DNA from: an uncultured bacterium
GTDB taxonomy: Bacteria > Bacillota > Clostridia > Oscillospirales > Ruminococcaceae
Assembly (NCBI GenBank): GCA_905214265.1
Contig: CAJMLQ010000041.1
Coordinates: 1 to 22,294 of the forward strand
DNA: 22,294 nt
Direction: 5' to 3'
The notes under the pieces were generated by a model. The model was given only the letters and a program-made list of their open reading frames with translations. It did no database searches and was not told where the DNA came from. This document shows positions 14,289 through 21,710 of this stretch, piece after piece; within the stretch, counting starts at the first letter, position 1; every line of letters begins with the position of its first letter. A program made the translations under genes and the position numbers.

Positions 14289-14315
14289 TTAGCACTCGAC
14301 AAATAAGAGTGCTAA
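14289..14315. promoter_or_regulatory. CIRCE operator (HrcA binding site)
   Basis: TTAGCACTC, 9 nt, GAGTGCTAA: a perfect match to the CIRCE inverted repeat, overlapping the transcription start of groES. The heat-shock repressor HrcA is known to bind it and is itself not encoded in this window. Confidence 0.97.
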
Positions 14316-14357
14316 GAGTTTGAGAAAACAAAACAGACATATAAGGAGGAACCATCT

Positions 14358-14642
14358 ATGAACATCAAACCGTTAGCGGACCGTGTTGTTGTCCAGATGC
14401 AGGAGGCTGAGGAAACCACCAAGAGCGGAATTATCCTCAGCGCTGCTTCCCAGGAAAAACCCTCCGTTGCGAAGGTTGTCGCAGTCGGCAAGGGCGGCGT
14501 GGTCGACGGCCATGAAGTCGTTATGGAGCTGAAGGTCGGCGACAAGGTACTGCTGAGCAAATACGCCGGCACGGAAGTCAAGCTGGACGGCGAGGAATAC
14601 ACCATCGTCCGCCAGAGCGACGTGCTCGCCATCGTGGAATAA
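14358..14642 (+). CDS. groES: co-chaperonin GroES (Hsp10)
   Basis: GroES forms the heptameric lid that closes the GroEL folding chamber in the cytosol. The 94-aa length is standard. It starts MNIKPLADRVVVQ, and the mobile loop (EETTKSGIILSAASQEKP, about 16-33) and the roof region GKGGVVDGHEV are clear. AAGGAGG lies 8 nt before the ATG. It is the first gene of the two-gene chaperonin operon, 44 nt ahead of groEL, and controlled by CIRCE. Confidence 0.97.
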   Translation: MNIKPLADRVVVQMQEAEETTKSGIILSAASQEKPSVAKVVAVGKGGVVDGHEVVMELKVGDKVLLSKYAGTEVKLDGEEYTIVRQSDVLAIVE

Positions 14643-14686
14643 GCAAGCGTTCACCAAACTGGAAACAAAATTAGGAGGAACCAGAT

Positions 14687-16315
14687 ATGGCTAAACAGAT
14701 CATTTACGGCGAGGAAGCCAGAAAAGCGCTCCAGACCGGCATCGACAAACTCGCGGATACCGTTAAAATCACCTTGGGCCCCAAAGGCCGTAATGTTGTC
14801 CTGGACAAGAAGTTCGGCGCTCCCCTCATCACCAACGACGGTGTGACCATCGCCAAAGAAGTCGAACTCCCCGAAGCCTTTGAAAATATGGGCGCCCAGC
14901 TGGTCAAGGAAGTTGCTACCAAGACCAACGACGCAGCCGGCGACGGCACCACCACCGCCACCCTGCTGGCCCAGGCTCTGGTCCGTGAGGGTATGAAGAA
15001 CGTCGCGGCCGGCGCCAACCCTATGGTCGTCAAACGCGGCATCCAGAAAGCGGTAGACGCAGCCATCAAAGCCATCGTCGAGCATTCTCAGAAGGTCTCC
15101 GGCTCCGATGACATCACCCGGGTCGGCACCGTTTCCTCCGGCAGCGAAGAAGTCGGCAAGCTCATCGCCGAGGCCATGGAGAAGGTCTCCGCCGACGGCG
15201 TCATCACCTTGGAAGAATCCAAGACCGCTGAAACCTACAGCGAAGTCGTCGAAGGCATGCAGTTCGACCGCGGCTACATCTCCCCCTATATGTGCACCGA
15301 CACTGAGAAGATGGAAGCCGTTATGGATGACGCCTACATTCTGATCACCGATAAGAAGATCTCCAACATCCAGGAGGTCCTGCCCCTTCTGGAGCAGATC
15401 GTCCAGAGCGGCAAGAAGCTGGTCATCATCGCTGAGGATGTCGAAGGCGAGGCTCTGACCACCCTGATCCTGAATAAGCTCCGTGGCACCTTCAACTGCG
15501 TTGCTGTCAAAGCCCCCGGCTTCGGCGACCGCCGCAAAGAGATGCTGCAGGATATCGCCATCCTCACCGGCGGCCAGGTCATCACCTCTGAGCTCGGCCT
15601 GGAGCTGAAGGATACCACCATCAACCAGCTGGGCCGCGCCCGTCAGGTCAAAGTCCAGAAGGAAAACACCATCATCGTCGATGGTGCCGGCGACAGCAAG
15701 GCCATCAAGGATCGGACCCATCAGATCAAATCCCAGATCGAGACCACCACTTCTGACTTCGACCGTGAGAAGCTCCAGGAGCGCCTGGCCAAGTTGGCAG
15801 GCGGCGTAGCGGTTATCAAAGTCGGCGCAGCCACCGAGGTCGAGATGAAGGAAAAGAAACTCCGCATCGAGGACGCTCTCTCCGCCACCAAGGCTGCTGT
15901 TGAAGAAGGCATCGTTGCCGGCGGTGGCACCGCTTTCATCAACGCCATCCCCGCCGTCAAGGCTCTCATGGAAAGCGCCTCCGGCGATGAAAAGACCGGT
16001 ATGTCTATTGTTCTGAAGGCTCTTGAGGAGCCCGTCCGCCAGATCGCCCTCAACAGCGGCCTGGAAGGCTCTGTCATCATCGACAAGATCATCAGCTCCG
16101 GCAAGACCGGCTACGGTTTCGACGCGGCCCGCGAAGAGTACGGCGATATGATCTCCTTGGGCATCGTCGACCCCACCAAGGTCACCCGCAGCGCTCTGGA
16201 GAATGCCGCTTCTGTCGCCGCTATGGTTCTCACTACCGAGTCCCTGGTCGCCGACATCAAGGAGCCCACTCCCCCCGCGGCTCCCGCTGCACCCGATATG
16301 GGCGGCATGTATTAA
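14687..16315 (+). CDS. groEL: chaperonin GroEL (Hsp60)
   Basis: A 542-aa ATP-driven folding chamber subunit. The equatorial domain ATP signature is complete: TLGPKGRNVVLDKKFG, NDGVTIAKE, DAAGDGTTTATLLAQ with the catalytic Asp, and GIVAGGGTAF near 400. The apical domain lies in the middle (about 190-375), with DRGYISPYM and APGFGDRRKEML. The C-terminal tail is short and ends APDMGGMY, instead of the long GGM repeats of proteobacteria, as in many Clostridia. AGGAGG lies 8 nt before the ATG at 14687. A strong terminator follows at 16333. Codon use is strongly C/G-ending, fitting high expression. Confidence 0.98.
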   Translation: MAKQIIYGEEARKALQTGIDKLADTVKITLGPKGRNVVLDKKFGAPLITNDGVTIAKEVELPEAFENMGAQLVKEVATKTNDAAGDGTTTATLLAQALVREGMKNVAAGANPMVVKRGIQKAVDAAIKAIVEHSQKVSGSDDITRVGTVSSGSEEVGKLIAEAMEKVSADGVITLEESKTAETYSEVVEGMQFDRGYISPYMCTDTEKMEAVMDDAYILITDKKISNIQEVLPLLEQIVQSGKKLVIIAEDVEGEALTTLILNKLRGTFNCVAVKAPGFGDRRKEMLQDIAILTGGQVITSELGLELKDTTINQLGRARQVKVQKENTIIVDGAGDSKAIKDRTHQIKSQIETTTSDFDREKLQERLAKLAGGVAVIKVGAATEVEMKEKKLRIEDALSATKAAVEEGIVAGGGTAFINAIPAVKALMESASGDEKTGMSIVLKALEEPVRQIALNSGLEGSVIIDKIISSGKTGYGFDAAREEYGDMISLGIVDPTKVTRSALENAASVAAMVLTTESLVADIKEPTPPAAPAAPDMGGMY

Positions 16316-16332
16316 TCGACTCCATAGATTGC

Positions 16333-16376
16333 AAAACCTGCGCGAATGGGAATCCGTTCGCGCAGGTTTTTTATTT
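16333..16376 (+). terminator. intrinsic terminator of groES-groEL
   Basis: A perfect 14-bp stem pairs AAAACCTGCGCGAA with TTCGCGCAGGTTTT around a 10-nt loop, followed by TTATTT. Confidence 0.93.
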
Positions 16377-16481
16377 CATATTTCAGAAGAAAGCTTTAAG
16401 TTCCTGCAATTCTTTAAAAATCGAATAGAACTTTTGTTTGTAATCCATACAACATTTCTTTTATAATAGTTTTTCAATAAG

Positions 16482-16517
16482 TTTGGAACGGCGCAGCCGA
16501 AGCTGCGCCGTTCCAAA
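16482..16517 (-). other. perfect 16-bp hairpin with UUCG loop 3' of the GH10 gene
   Basis: TTTGGAACGGCGCAGC pairs with its complement around a 4-nt loop. In the minus-strand RNA the loop is C(UUCG)G, the very stable tetraloop. It lies 31 nt past the GH10 stop. The minus-strand tail is CTTATTG, not a T run, so it may be a weak terminator or an mRNA 3'-end protector. The plus-strand reading has a run of A behind it and no terminator tail. Confidence 0.7.
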
Positions 16518-16547
16518 AAAATACAAGACCCCCAAAAAGCTGTCTGT

Positions 16548-17879
16548 TTATGCCCGAATCTCCACGGTATCCCGGAGCGTCTTGGCCAGGTGGAAGTCCG
16601 CCACATTCTGTCCGTTAACCGCTACATTGTAATCACCGAAGTATCCTTGAAACTCCACCTCGCCGTTTTCATCGGTGCAGAGCTCTGCGCGGGTGTGCCA
16701 CTCGTTCTGAATGAGCTCCCGGAGTGCCTGATATACCGGCTTTTCCGACAGATCATACCGGAGCATTCCACCGGAATAGTAATTCTCGCCCTCATGGGTG
16801 TTGCGGGGCGCCCCATAGGCATATCCATCCACCAGGTTCCACCAGACGATGGCGTCCATGGCCGGATGGCTGAACCAAGTCCGATAAAGTTCCTTGGTCA
16901 GTTCCATCTGAACGGCCTCTTCCTCCGGCCCGCATTCATAAGCCGGGATGGTGATCTCCGAGACGTGGAGCGGCTTTCCGAACCGTCCATAGCAATCCAT
17001 GACCTCATAGAGCTTCACCGGGTCAAAGGGCAGCGAATCCTTCGTTAACTCGTTCTCACGGCGGATAAACTGATGGAACTGCATTCCGATGGCGTCGACG
17101 CGCTTTCCTCCGGTCAGCAGCCGGTCAATCTGCATATAGTAGGGGCTGCGGATCCCCATGAAGCCGTTGTAGCCGTTCTCAATCCAGATAAAAGCCGCCT
17201 CGTTGATGAACAGCCGGTTTCCACCGGTAAAGGCCCGGTCGGCCTGGGTGAAACACCACTCCAGATAGTCCGGCTCCTCATAAGTTCGGAATTTGTCGCA
17301 GCGGTAAGAACAGAGATTCTCGTTTTCCACGTCCCAGTCCTGGATGCGTCCGGCATATCGTTCGGCGACTTCCCGGAGATGCGCTTCGGTGAGCCGCTTC
17401 TGGGTGGGCACGTCCTTGGGCATCCATTCTGGCGTAAAGGCGTGATAGATCAGGCAGTGTCCTTTGCGGCGAAGCCCGTTTTCATCGCAGTAATCCAGTA
17501 CCAGATCCGGCGCCGGCCGGCGGTAGACCTTGGGGCTGTCTGCAGCGTAGCGGGGCTTTCCCTGCTCCGGTTCCAGGTCGCTCCAATAAAACGGCACGAC
17601 GGCGTAGTTAAAAAGCTCCTTGAATTTTTCCCGGTAAAGGGCGTTCTTTTCTTCCGATTCCATCTCGTCGAGCATAAAGATGTTGCAACCGAAATTAAAA
17701 TCGTGGCTGCGTTGATCCACTGCGACAACCGCGCCGGAAACGGCCTTCCCTTCGGCATCCGTGACGCGCAGGCGGACGCGTCCCATGCGGTACGCCTCAA
17801 TATTCCGTTTTACGGTATTTTCCATGAAAAAGCGGTTTTCATCGAACCATTTCAACAGCTCGTCTCTGCGTTTTGGCAT
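16548..17879 (-). CDS. GH10 endo-1,4-beta-xylanase-type enzyme, no signal peptide
   Basis: A glycoside hydrolase family 10 protein of 443 aa, which cleaves beta-1,4-xylose bonds by a retaining mechanism. After an N-terminal stretch and a small beta domain (about 22-60, VRLRVTDAEGKAVSGAVVAV) comes the TIM barrel. Landmarks are FNFGCNIF, PFYWSDLEPEQG, KGHCLIYH, WDVENENL with acid/base Glu187, GMQFHQF and PLHVSEITIP with nucleophile Glu308, then WWNLVDG. A C-terminal beta tail follows. The ATG at 17879 has GGAGG 8 nt upstream. No signal peptide is visible, so it is probably intracellular and acts on imported xylo-oligosaccharides. It is monocistronic, with no transporter next to it. The promoter is not clear: TATGAT at 17928-17933 has no good -35 at normal spacing. 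Confidence 0.85.
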   Translation of the reverse strand: MPKRRDELLKWFDENRFFMENTVKRNIEAYRMGRVRLRVTDAEGKAVSGAVVAVDQRSHDFNFGCNIFMLDEMESEEKNALYREKFKELFNYAVVPFYWSDLEPEQGKPRYAADSPKVYRRPAPDLVLDYCDENGLRRKGHCLIYHAFTPEWMPKDVPTQKRLTEAHLREVAERYAGRIQDWDVENENLCSYRCDKFRTYEEPDYLEWCFTQADRAFTGGNRLFINEAAFIWIENGYNGFMGIRSPYYMQIDRLLTGGKRVDAIGMQFHQFIRRENELTKDSLPFDPVKLYEVMDCYGRFGKPLHVSEITIPAYECGPEEEAVQMELTKELYRTWFSHPAMDAIVWWNLVDGYAYGAPRNTHEGENYYSGGMLRYDLSEKPVYQALRELIQNEWHTRAELCTDENGEVEFQGYFGDYNVAVNGQNVADFHLAKTLRDTVEIRA

Positions 17880-17899
17880 ACTATCATCCTCCGTCTTCT

Positions 17900-17917
17900 C
17901 CCCGGCTGCGGCCGGGG
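17900..17917 (-). promoter_or_regulatory. GC hairpin in the leader of the GH10 gene
   Basis: CCCCGGC (17900-17906) pairs with GCCGGGG (17911-17917) around a 4-nt loop, about 8-10 nt upstream of the GGAGG ribosome site. If transcribed from near 17921 it would form the very 5' end of the mRNA. A 5' stabiliser is as likely as a regulatory element. Confidence 0.4.
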
Positions 17918-18110
17918 GACTGACTTCATCATACCGCAAGACGCGAAGAGGTTCCTCAACTTTCTACCTTGATTTATAAACAATCTTATGAATTTCCGCT
18001 CAATTCTTCACGGTAGCAGATCATTCAGAGCTTTGCAACAGATCCGCCTCCCGTATATGCCTCTGCTGCGGACCCTTCCCTTTTTCGCCGGAAATAACCG
18101 GGGATTTCCA

Positions 18111-18139
18111 TTGCGAAAAGTTCAAAAATCCGCTATACT
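18111..18139 (+). promoter_or_regulatory. sigma-A promoter of the DUF3810 gene
   Basis: TTGCGA (18111-18116), a 17-nt spacer and TATACT (18134-18139), 32 nt before the GTG start. Transcription would start near 18146. Confidence 0.7.
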
Positions 18140-18171
18140 GGTAGTATCCCCATCAAAAGGAGCTGACCGCT

Positions 18172-19278
18172 GTGAACCGTTTTGCGCGCTTTTTCAAGGA
18201 TCACCTGGGCATCCACCTCACCCTGCTGATCTCCGCCGGGATCATCGGGCTGTACTTTCTGTTCCGTCCTTTCAAACAGGTGATGAATTTTCTCATCGCC
18301 TGGGTCACGACGCCCTATAAACGCGCCATGGCAGCGGTGCTCTCCTTCCTTCCCTTTTCCTTTGCGGAGCTGATCTGGGCTGTTGGAATTCTGGCCGCCC
18401 TGATTTTTCTGCCTCAGACGGTCTACCGCCTGATCCGACCCAAGGGCCGCCGCCGGGGCATCATCGTTTACCGGCGCCTGATGAGCCTTGCTGCGGCGGG
18501 CCTGACGGTTTATGCCGGCTTCTGCCTGCTCTGGGGCGTCAACTATTACGGCGACAGCTTTTCTGATAAGAGCGGCATCGAGGCGGAGCCCGTCAGCGCC
18601 GCCCAGCTGGAAGCCACGGCCCGAAAATTTGCCCTTCTGGCCAACGAATATAGCTCCCAGGTCGCGCGGGATGACACCGGCCTGTTCTCTGTAAGCCGGG
18701 ACGAAATTTTCGACTGCTGCGGGAACATCTATGACGCGATCGGAGAAAAGTACTCCTTCCTGGCCGGCAGTCTCCCCCAGCCGAAAAAGATTTTCTTCTC
18801 CAAGATCATGAGCCTCATCGACTTCACCGGCTTTTTCTTTCCCTTTACCGGAGAGGCGAACCTCAACGTAGACAGCCCTGCCTGTATGCTTCCCGCCACC
18901 ATCACCCACGAACTGGCTCACCAGAAAAACATTGCCCCGGAACAGGAAGCGAATTTTGTGGCGGTCCTCGCCGCCCTGGAAAGCGGGAATCCCGTCTACT
19001 GCTACTCTGCCGCCCTGCTGGGTTACATCCACCTGGGGAACGCCCTCTATGAGGCGGACCGGGATGCCTGGCGGGAAGTCTCCGGCAGCCTCAACGACTT
19101 TGTCCGCGCCGACCTGGCCGATAACAACGCCTACTGGGCCAAATTTGACACCCCAGTCAATCAGGCGACGCAAACTGTCTATAATAGCTTTCTCCAAAGC
19201 TACGGCCAGGAGCTGGGCCTTAAAAGCTACGGCGCCTGCGTGGACCTGCTGGTGGCCTACTATGGCCAGGAGGACTGA
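18172..19278 (+). CDS. DUF3810 family membrane protein with HExxH motif
   Basis: A 368-aa membrane protein. Three hydrophobic helices lie at about 13-31 (IHLTLLISAGIIGLYFLF), 64-82 (FAELIWAVGILAALIFLP) and 103-122. A long domain follows, with TGFFFPFTGEANLN, then ITHELAHQKNIAPEQEANF (HELAH at 246-250, Glu at 257 and 259). The HExxH plus downstream Glu is a zincin-type zinc site, so a membrane-bound metallopeptidase is plausible, though DUF3810 has no settled function. The start is GTG at 18172 with AAAGGAG about 8 nt before it. It is separated from the following regulator gene by 70 nt that hold a second promoter. Confidence 0.8.
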   Translation: MNRFARFFKDHLGIHLTLLISAGIIGLYFLFRPFKQVMNFLIAWVTTPYKRAMAAVLSFLPFSFAELIWAVGILAALIFLPQTVYRLIRPKGRRRGIIVYRRLMSLAAAGLTVYAGFCLLWGVNYYGDSFSDKSGIEAEPVSAAQLEATARKFALLANEYSSQVARDDTGLFSVSRDEIFDCCGNIYDAIGEKYSFLAGSLPQPKKIFFSKIMSLIDFTGFFFPFTGEANLNVDSPACMLPATITHELAHQKNIAPEQEANFVAVLAALESGNPVYCYSAALLGYIHLGNALYEADRDAWREVSGSLNDFVRADLADNNAYWAKFDTPVNQATQTVYNSFLQSYGQELGLKSYGACVDLLVAYYGQED

Positions 19279-19294
19279 CGCAACAAAGGGTTGC

Positions 19295-19323
19295 TTGCAT
19301 TCTTGCCACAAATTCCGTACAAT
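19295..19323 (+). promoter_or_regulatory. promoter of the XRE/zinc-ribbon regulator
   Basis: TTGCAT (19295-19300), a 17-nt spacer and TACAAT (19318-19323), 25 nt before the ATG at 19349. Confidence 0.6.
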
Positions 19324-19348
19324 AAAAGCAGAATGGAGGATGCAGAAT

Positions 19349-19795
19349 ATGAAACCAAAAGAAGTTTTAGCCGGGTTGCGGCGGAAGCACGGCCTCAGCC
19401 AGGAGGAGCTGGCGGAGCGCCTCTTCCTCACCCGACAGGCGGTCTCCCGCTGGGAGACTGGCGAGACCCTTCCCAACCCGGAAACCCTCAAGCAGCTGTC
19501 CGCCCTGTACGGCGTCTCCATCAACACCCTGCTGGGCTCTCCCCGGAAACTTGTCTGCCAGTGCTGCGGAATGCCCCTGGACGACAGCTCCATCAGCCGG
19601 GAGCCGGACGGCAGCTTTCAGGAGGACTACTGCAAGTGGTGCTACACCGATGGGAAGTTTGTCTATTCCTCCCTGGAGGAACTGATTGAATTTCTGGCCG
19701 GACACCTCTCCTCTCCCCAGTGGCCGGAGCAGGAGGTTCGGCGCTACCTTTCCGAACAGCTTCCCCAGTTGGACCACTGGAAAAATCATCCATAG
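19349..19795 (+). CDS. XRE-family HTH protein with C-terminal zinc ribbon
   Basis: A 148-aa protein. Residues 6-62 form an XRE/Cro-type helix-turn-helix (LAGLRRKHGLSQEELAERLF, RQAVSRWETGETLPNPETLK). Residues 68-105 form a Cys4-type zinc ribbon (CQCCGMPL and YCKWCYTDG, Cys 70, 73, 95, 98), a known partner domain in Firmicutes regulators. The last part is helical (LEELIEFLAGHL). It is a cytoplasmic transcription factor whose target is not visible; the preceding DUF3810 gene and itself are the natural guesses. The ATG at 19349 is chosen for GGAGG 9 nt upstream. An ATG 9 nt earlier overlaps that site. Confidence 0.85.
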   Translation: MKPKEVLAGLRRKHGLSQEELAERLFLTRQAVSRWETGETLPNPETLKQLSALYGVSINTLLGSPRKLVCQCCGMPLDDSSISREPDGSFQEDYCKWCYTDGKFVYSSLEELIEFLAGHLSSPQWPEQEVRRYLSEQLPQLDHWKNHP

Positions 19796-19800
19796 AAAAA

Positions 19801-19842
19801 GCGCAGAAGTACGCCGGTTCCGGCCTCTTCTGCGCCTTTCTC
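19801..19842. terminator. bidirectional intrinsic terminator between convergent genes
   Basis: A 9-bp stem, GCGCAGAAG (19801-19809) with CTTCTGCGC (19827-19835), has an inner GCCGG/CCGGC stem. The tail is CTTTCTCTTT on plus and TTTTTC on minus. It ends both the regulator gene and the ferritin-like gene. Confidence 0.85.
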
Positions 19843-19843
19843 T

Positions 19844-20380
19844 TTATCCGTTTTCCAGCTGCTGAAGTTTCTGTGCGAAAAAATCCCGGTGCATCTCTTC
19901 ATCAAGAATCACTCGTTCCAGACAGGCGCAGACCTTCTTATCCTGAATCATTGCGGCCTGTCTGCGGTAGCGGAGAATGGTCTGTTCCTCCCCCCGGAGG
20001 TTTGCCCGCAGAGCCTCCCGCAATCCGCGGCCGTAGAAGGGGGCGGAGCCGTTCCAGAAGGCCGGACGGTCTCCGGTAATCACCCGGAACTGGGGATTCC
20101 CGCCCAGCAGGACAGTCAGTTCGCCAAAAAGGTCCATGTGGCGCATCTCCACCATGGCGATTCCCCGGATTGCGGCGGCAAAATCCCCGTCGGTTTCCGC
20201 AAAGATCCAGTGCTGGTACAGATATTGGGAGATTGCCGTCAATTCCCCCTGAGAGGATGCAAAATTAGCGTTCATGAGGTGGGCATACTGTGGATTCCGC
20301 TCCGTCACGCTGGTTTCCGGATAAGGGGAGGCATGGGCGTAGAGCGGCGTGCGGGATGGCGATGTCTGTGGTTGTCTCAT
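19844..20380 (-). CDS. ferritin-like diiron protein
   Basis: A 178-aa cytoplasmic protein with a four-helix ferritin-like fold, of the bacterioferritin/rubrerythrin/manganese-catalase superfamily. All six metal ligands expected for a dinuclear site can be placed: Glu46 (SQGELTAISQY), Glu78 and His81 (VEMRHMDLF), Glu131 (LRGEEQTILRY), Glu161 and His164 (LDEEMHRDFF). No rubredoxin-like Cys domain is present, so it is not a classical rubrerythrin. A role in peroxide removal or metal handling is the family expectation, not proven here. The first about 30 residues are rich in Pro, Ser and Thr and probably unstructured. AAGGAAG lies about 8 nt before the ATG. The promoter is unclear. Confidence 0.82.
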   Translation of the reverse strand: MRQPQTSPSRTPLYAHASPYPETSVTERNPQYAHLMNANFASSQGELTAISQYLYQHWIFAETDGDFAAAIRGIAMVEMRHMDLFGELTVLLGGNPQFRVITGDRPAFWNGSAPFYGRGLREALRANLRGEEQTILRYRRQAAMIQDKKVCACLERVILDEEMHRDFFAQKLQQLENG

Positions 20381-20481
20381 AGCGGCACTTCCTTTCCCTA
20401 CATCCTATGCGCACCCCGCCAAAACCATCACAAAAATACAAAACCCCGCCGGAATGGGCGGTGACTTAAGAAAACATTGAA

Positions 20482-20521
20482 GCAAAAGACGGTTTAGCTT
20501 GACGGCTATGCCGTCTTTTGC
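20482..20521 (-). other. nested inverted repeat at the end of the recombinase remnant
   Basis: GCAAAAGACGG (20482-20492) and CCGTCTTTTGC (20511-20521) are perfect inverted copies, 11 bp. Inside, GACGGC-TAT-GCCGTC (20501-20515) can form a competing hairpin. It spans the recombinase stop codon at 20506-20508. It may be a terminator with a poor T tail, or part of the outer end of the former mobile element. Confidence 0.55.
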
Positions 20522-21519
20522 TGTTTTTGAGTTGAATTGTGGGCTTCTTGTGCCGCCTGCGAGAAGTCAAATGCACCGATAAAGTTATAAACGATTGTGA
20601 TTGCCTGCTGCTTGGTTTTTCTGTCTGCCAGCGATACCTCAATGCGATCGATAAATTCGCGGAGAACAGTTGCGTCAAGTTTTTGCATATCCGTATATTT
20701 TTTTACGACTGCAATAAAGGCCTTGACATTGGTTTTCTGCTGCTCCTGCTGTTTCAGCTCCTTGCGCAAAACCTCTGCCATAGATTTAAGGTTGCTCTGT
20801 TCCAGCTCGTAGTCATGGGACATTTTGATAAATCTGTCATCGGACAGCTTACCCATTACATTGTCCTCATACAATCTGGAAATGATACGGTCAAGCTCTG
20901 CAATGCGCTTATCAGCTTTTGCCAGCGTATCACGCTTACGCGCAAATTCTGCGTCACGATCACGTATACTGATGTCTGCTGCTTCCTGCATAAACTCGGC
21001 TTCGTGCAGGCTCACATACTGTATGGCTTCGCGCAGGTTTTTCAGCACGATTTCATGTAATACCGTATTACGGATGGTATGTGTGGTACACAGGCTGCGG
21101 TCTTTGCGATAGGTAGCACACAGATAGTAGGCTTGCTCCGGCTTTTCGTTGGCACGGCAAAGATACATCTTATTGCCGCAGTCAGCACAAAACACAAGCC
21201 CAGAGAAGATGCCCATGTCCCCCATACGGGTAGGACGGCGGCGGGATTTACGGATATTCTGGACAATAATAAATACGCTTTCCTCAATGATCGGGGACTG
21301 GGTGTTTTCAAAGATTACCCAATCCGCAGGATCGTTCCAGAGCTTCTTTTTGCTCTTGTAGGATTGCTTCGTTGTCTTGAAGTTTACCGTGTGTCCCAAA
21401 TAGTCCACGCGCTCCAAAATACGGCAAACGGTTTCATTTGTCCACTTATACGGATCAGCCGTAGGCTTGTTACTGGCGGGTAACCCTTTGGAATGAGCAT
21501 ATGCTTTGATTATCAGGCA
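20506..21519 (-). pseudogene. large serine recombinase, C-terminal half only
   Basis: The frame carries the 'recombinase' domain tail (IIKAYAHSKGLPASN, then DPYKWTNETVCRILERVDYL), a Cys4 zinc ribbon (FCADCGNKMYLC then YYLCATYRKDRSLC), a coiled coil (about 160-225 counted from the TTG at 21417) and the C-terminal domain (VLREFIDRIEVSLADRK). These are parts of the TndX/TnpX-type recombinases of clostridial conjugative elements. The N-terminal resolvase catalytic domain with its serine is absent. Family-like sequence stops near 21510-21520, and a TGA closes the frame at 21541-21543. The TTG at 21417 is internal (CRILERVD), not a start. The remnant cannot act alone. The broken end overlaps the end of the small membrane protein gene. 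Confidence 0.8.
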
Positions 21520-21710
21520 GGCGGTTGATGTCGTATCGCATCAATAAAAAACAGAGTCAGTCCGATATATCCGGTGAGAACCAGCACGATCAGAGACAAC
21601 AGCACAAGACAAATGATGCGCAGTTTCGGCTTTTTTCGCAAATATCGAAAGGCCAGCACAATGCCTGCCACAGCCAGCACCAGCAGCAAATCGGCGTCCC
21701 ACAGCGTCAT
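21513..21710 (-). CDS. small two-helix membrane protein
   Basis: A 65-aa protein with two hydrophobic helices, about 6-22 (ADLLLVLAVAGIVLAFRYL) and 32-56 (IICLVLLSLIVLVLTGYIGLTL), joined by a basic loop RKKPKLR. I do not recognise a family. Its ATG overlaps the stop of the DUF3137 gene as ATGA, so the two are translated together. The final residues IRHQPPA fall where the recombinase homology breaks off, so the original C-terminus may have been replaced. Inner-membrane location is inferred from the hydrophobicity. Confidence 0.6.
   Translation of the reverse strand: MTLWDADLLLVLAVAGIVLAFRYLRKKPKLRIICLVLLSLIVLVLTGYIGLTLFFIDAIRHQPPA

Noticed and set aside
14651..15721. 356-codon minus-strand open frame opposite groEL
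   Set aside because: It is antisense of groEL; such frames are common opposite highly biased genes. No start signal was found.
18133..19593. 486-codon minus-strand open frame opposite the DUF3810 gene
   Set aside because: The plus-strand gene has membrane helices, an HExxH motif, a ribosome site and a promoter. The antisense frame has none.
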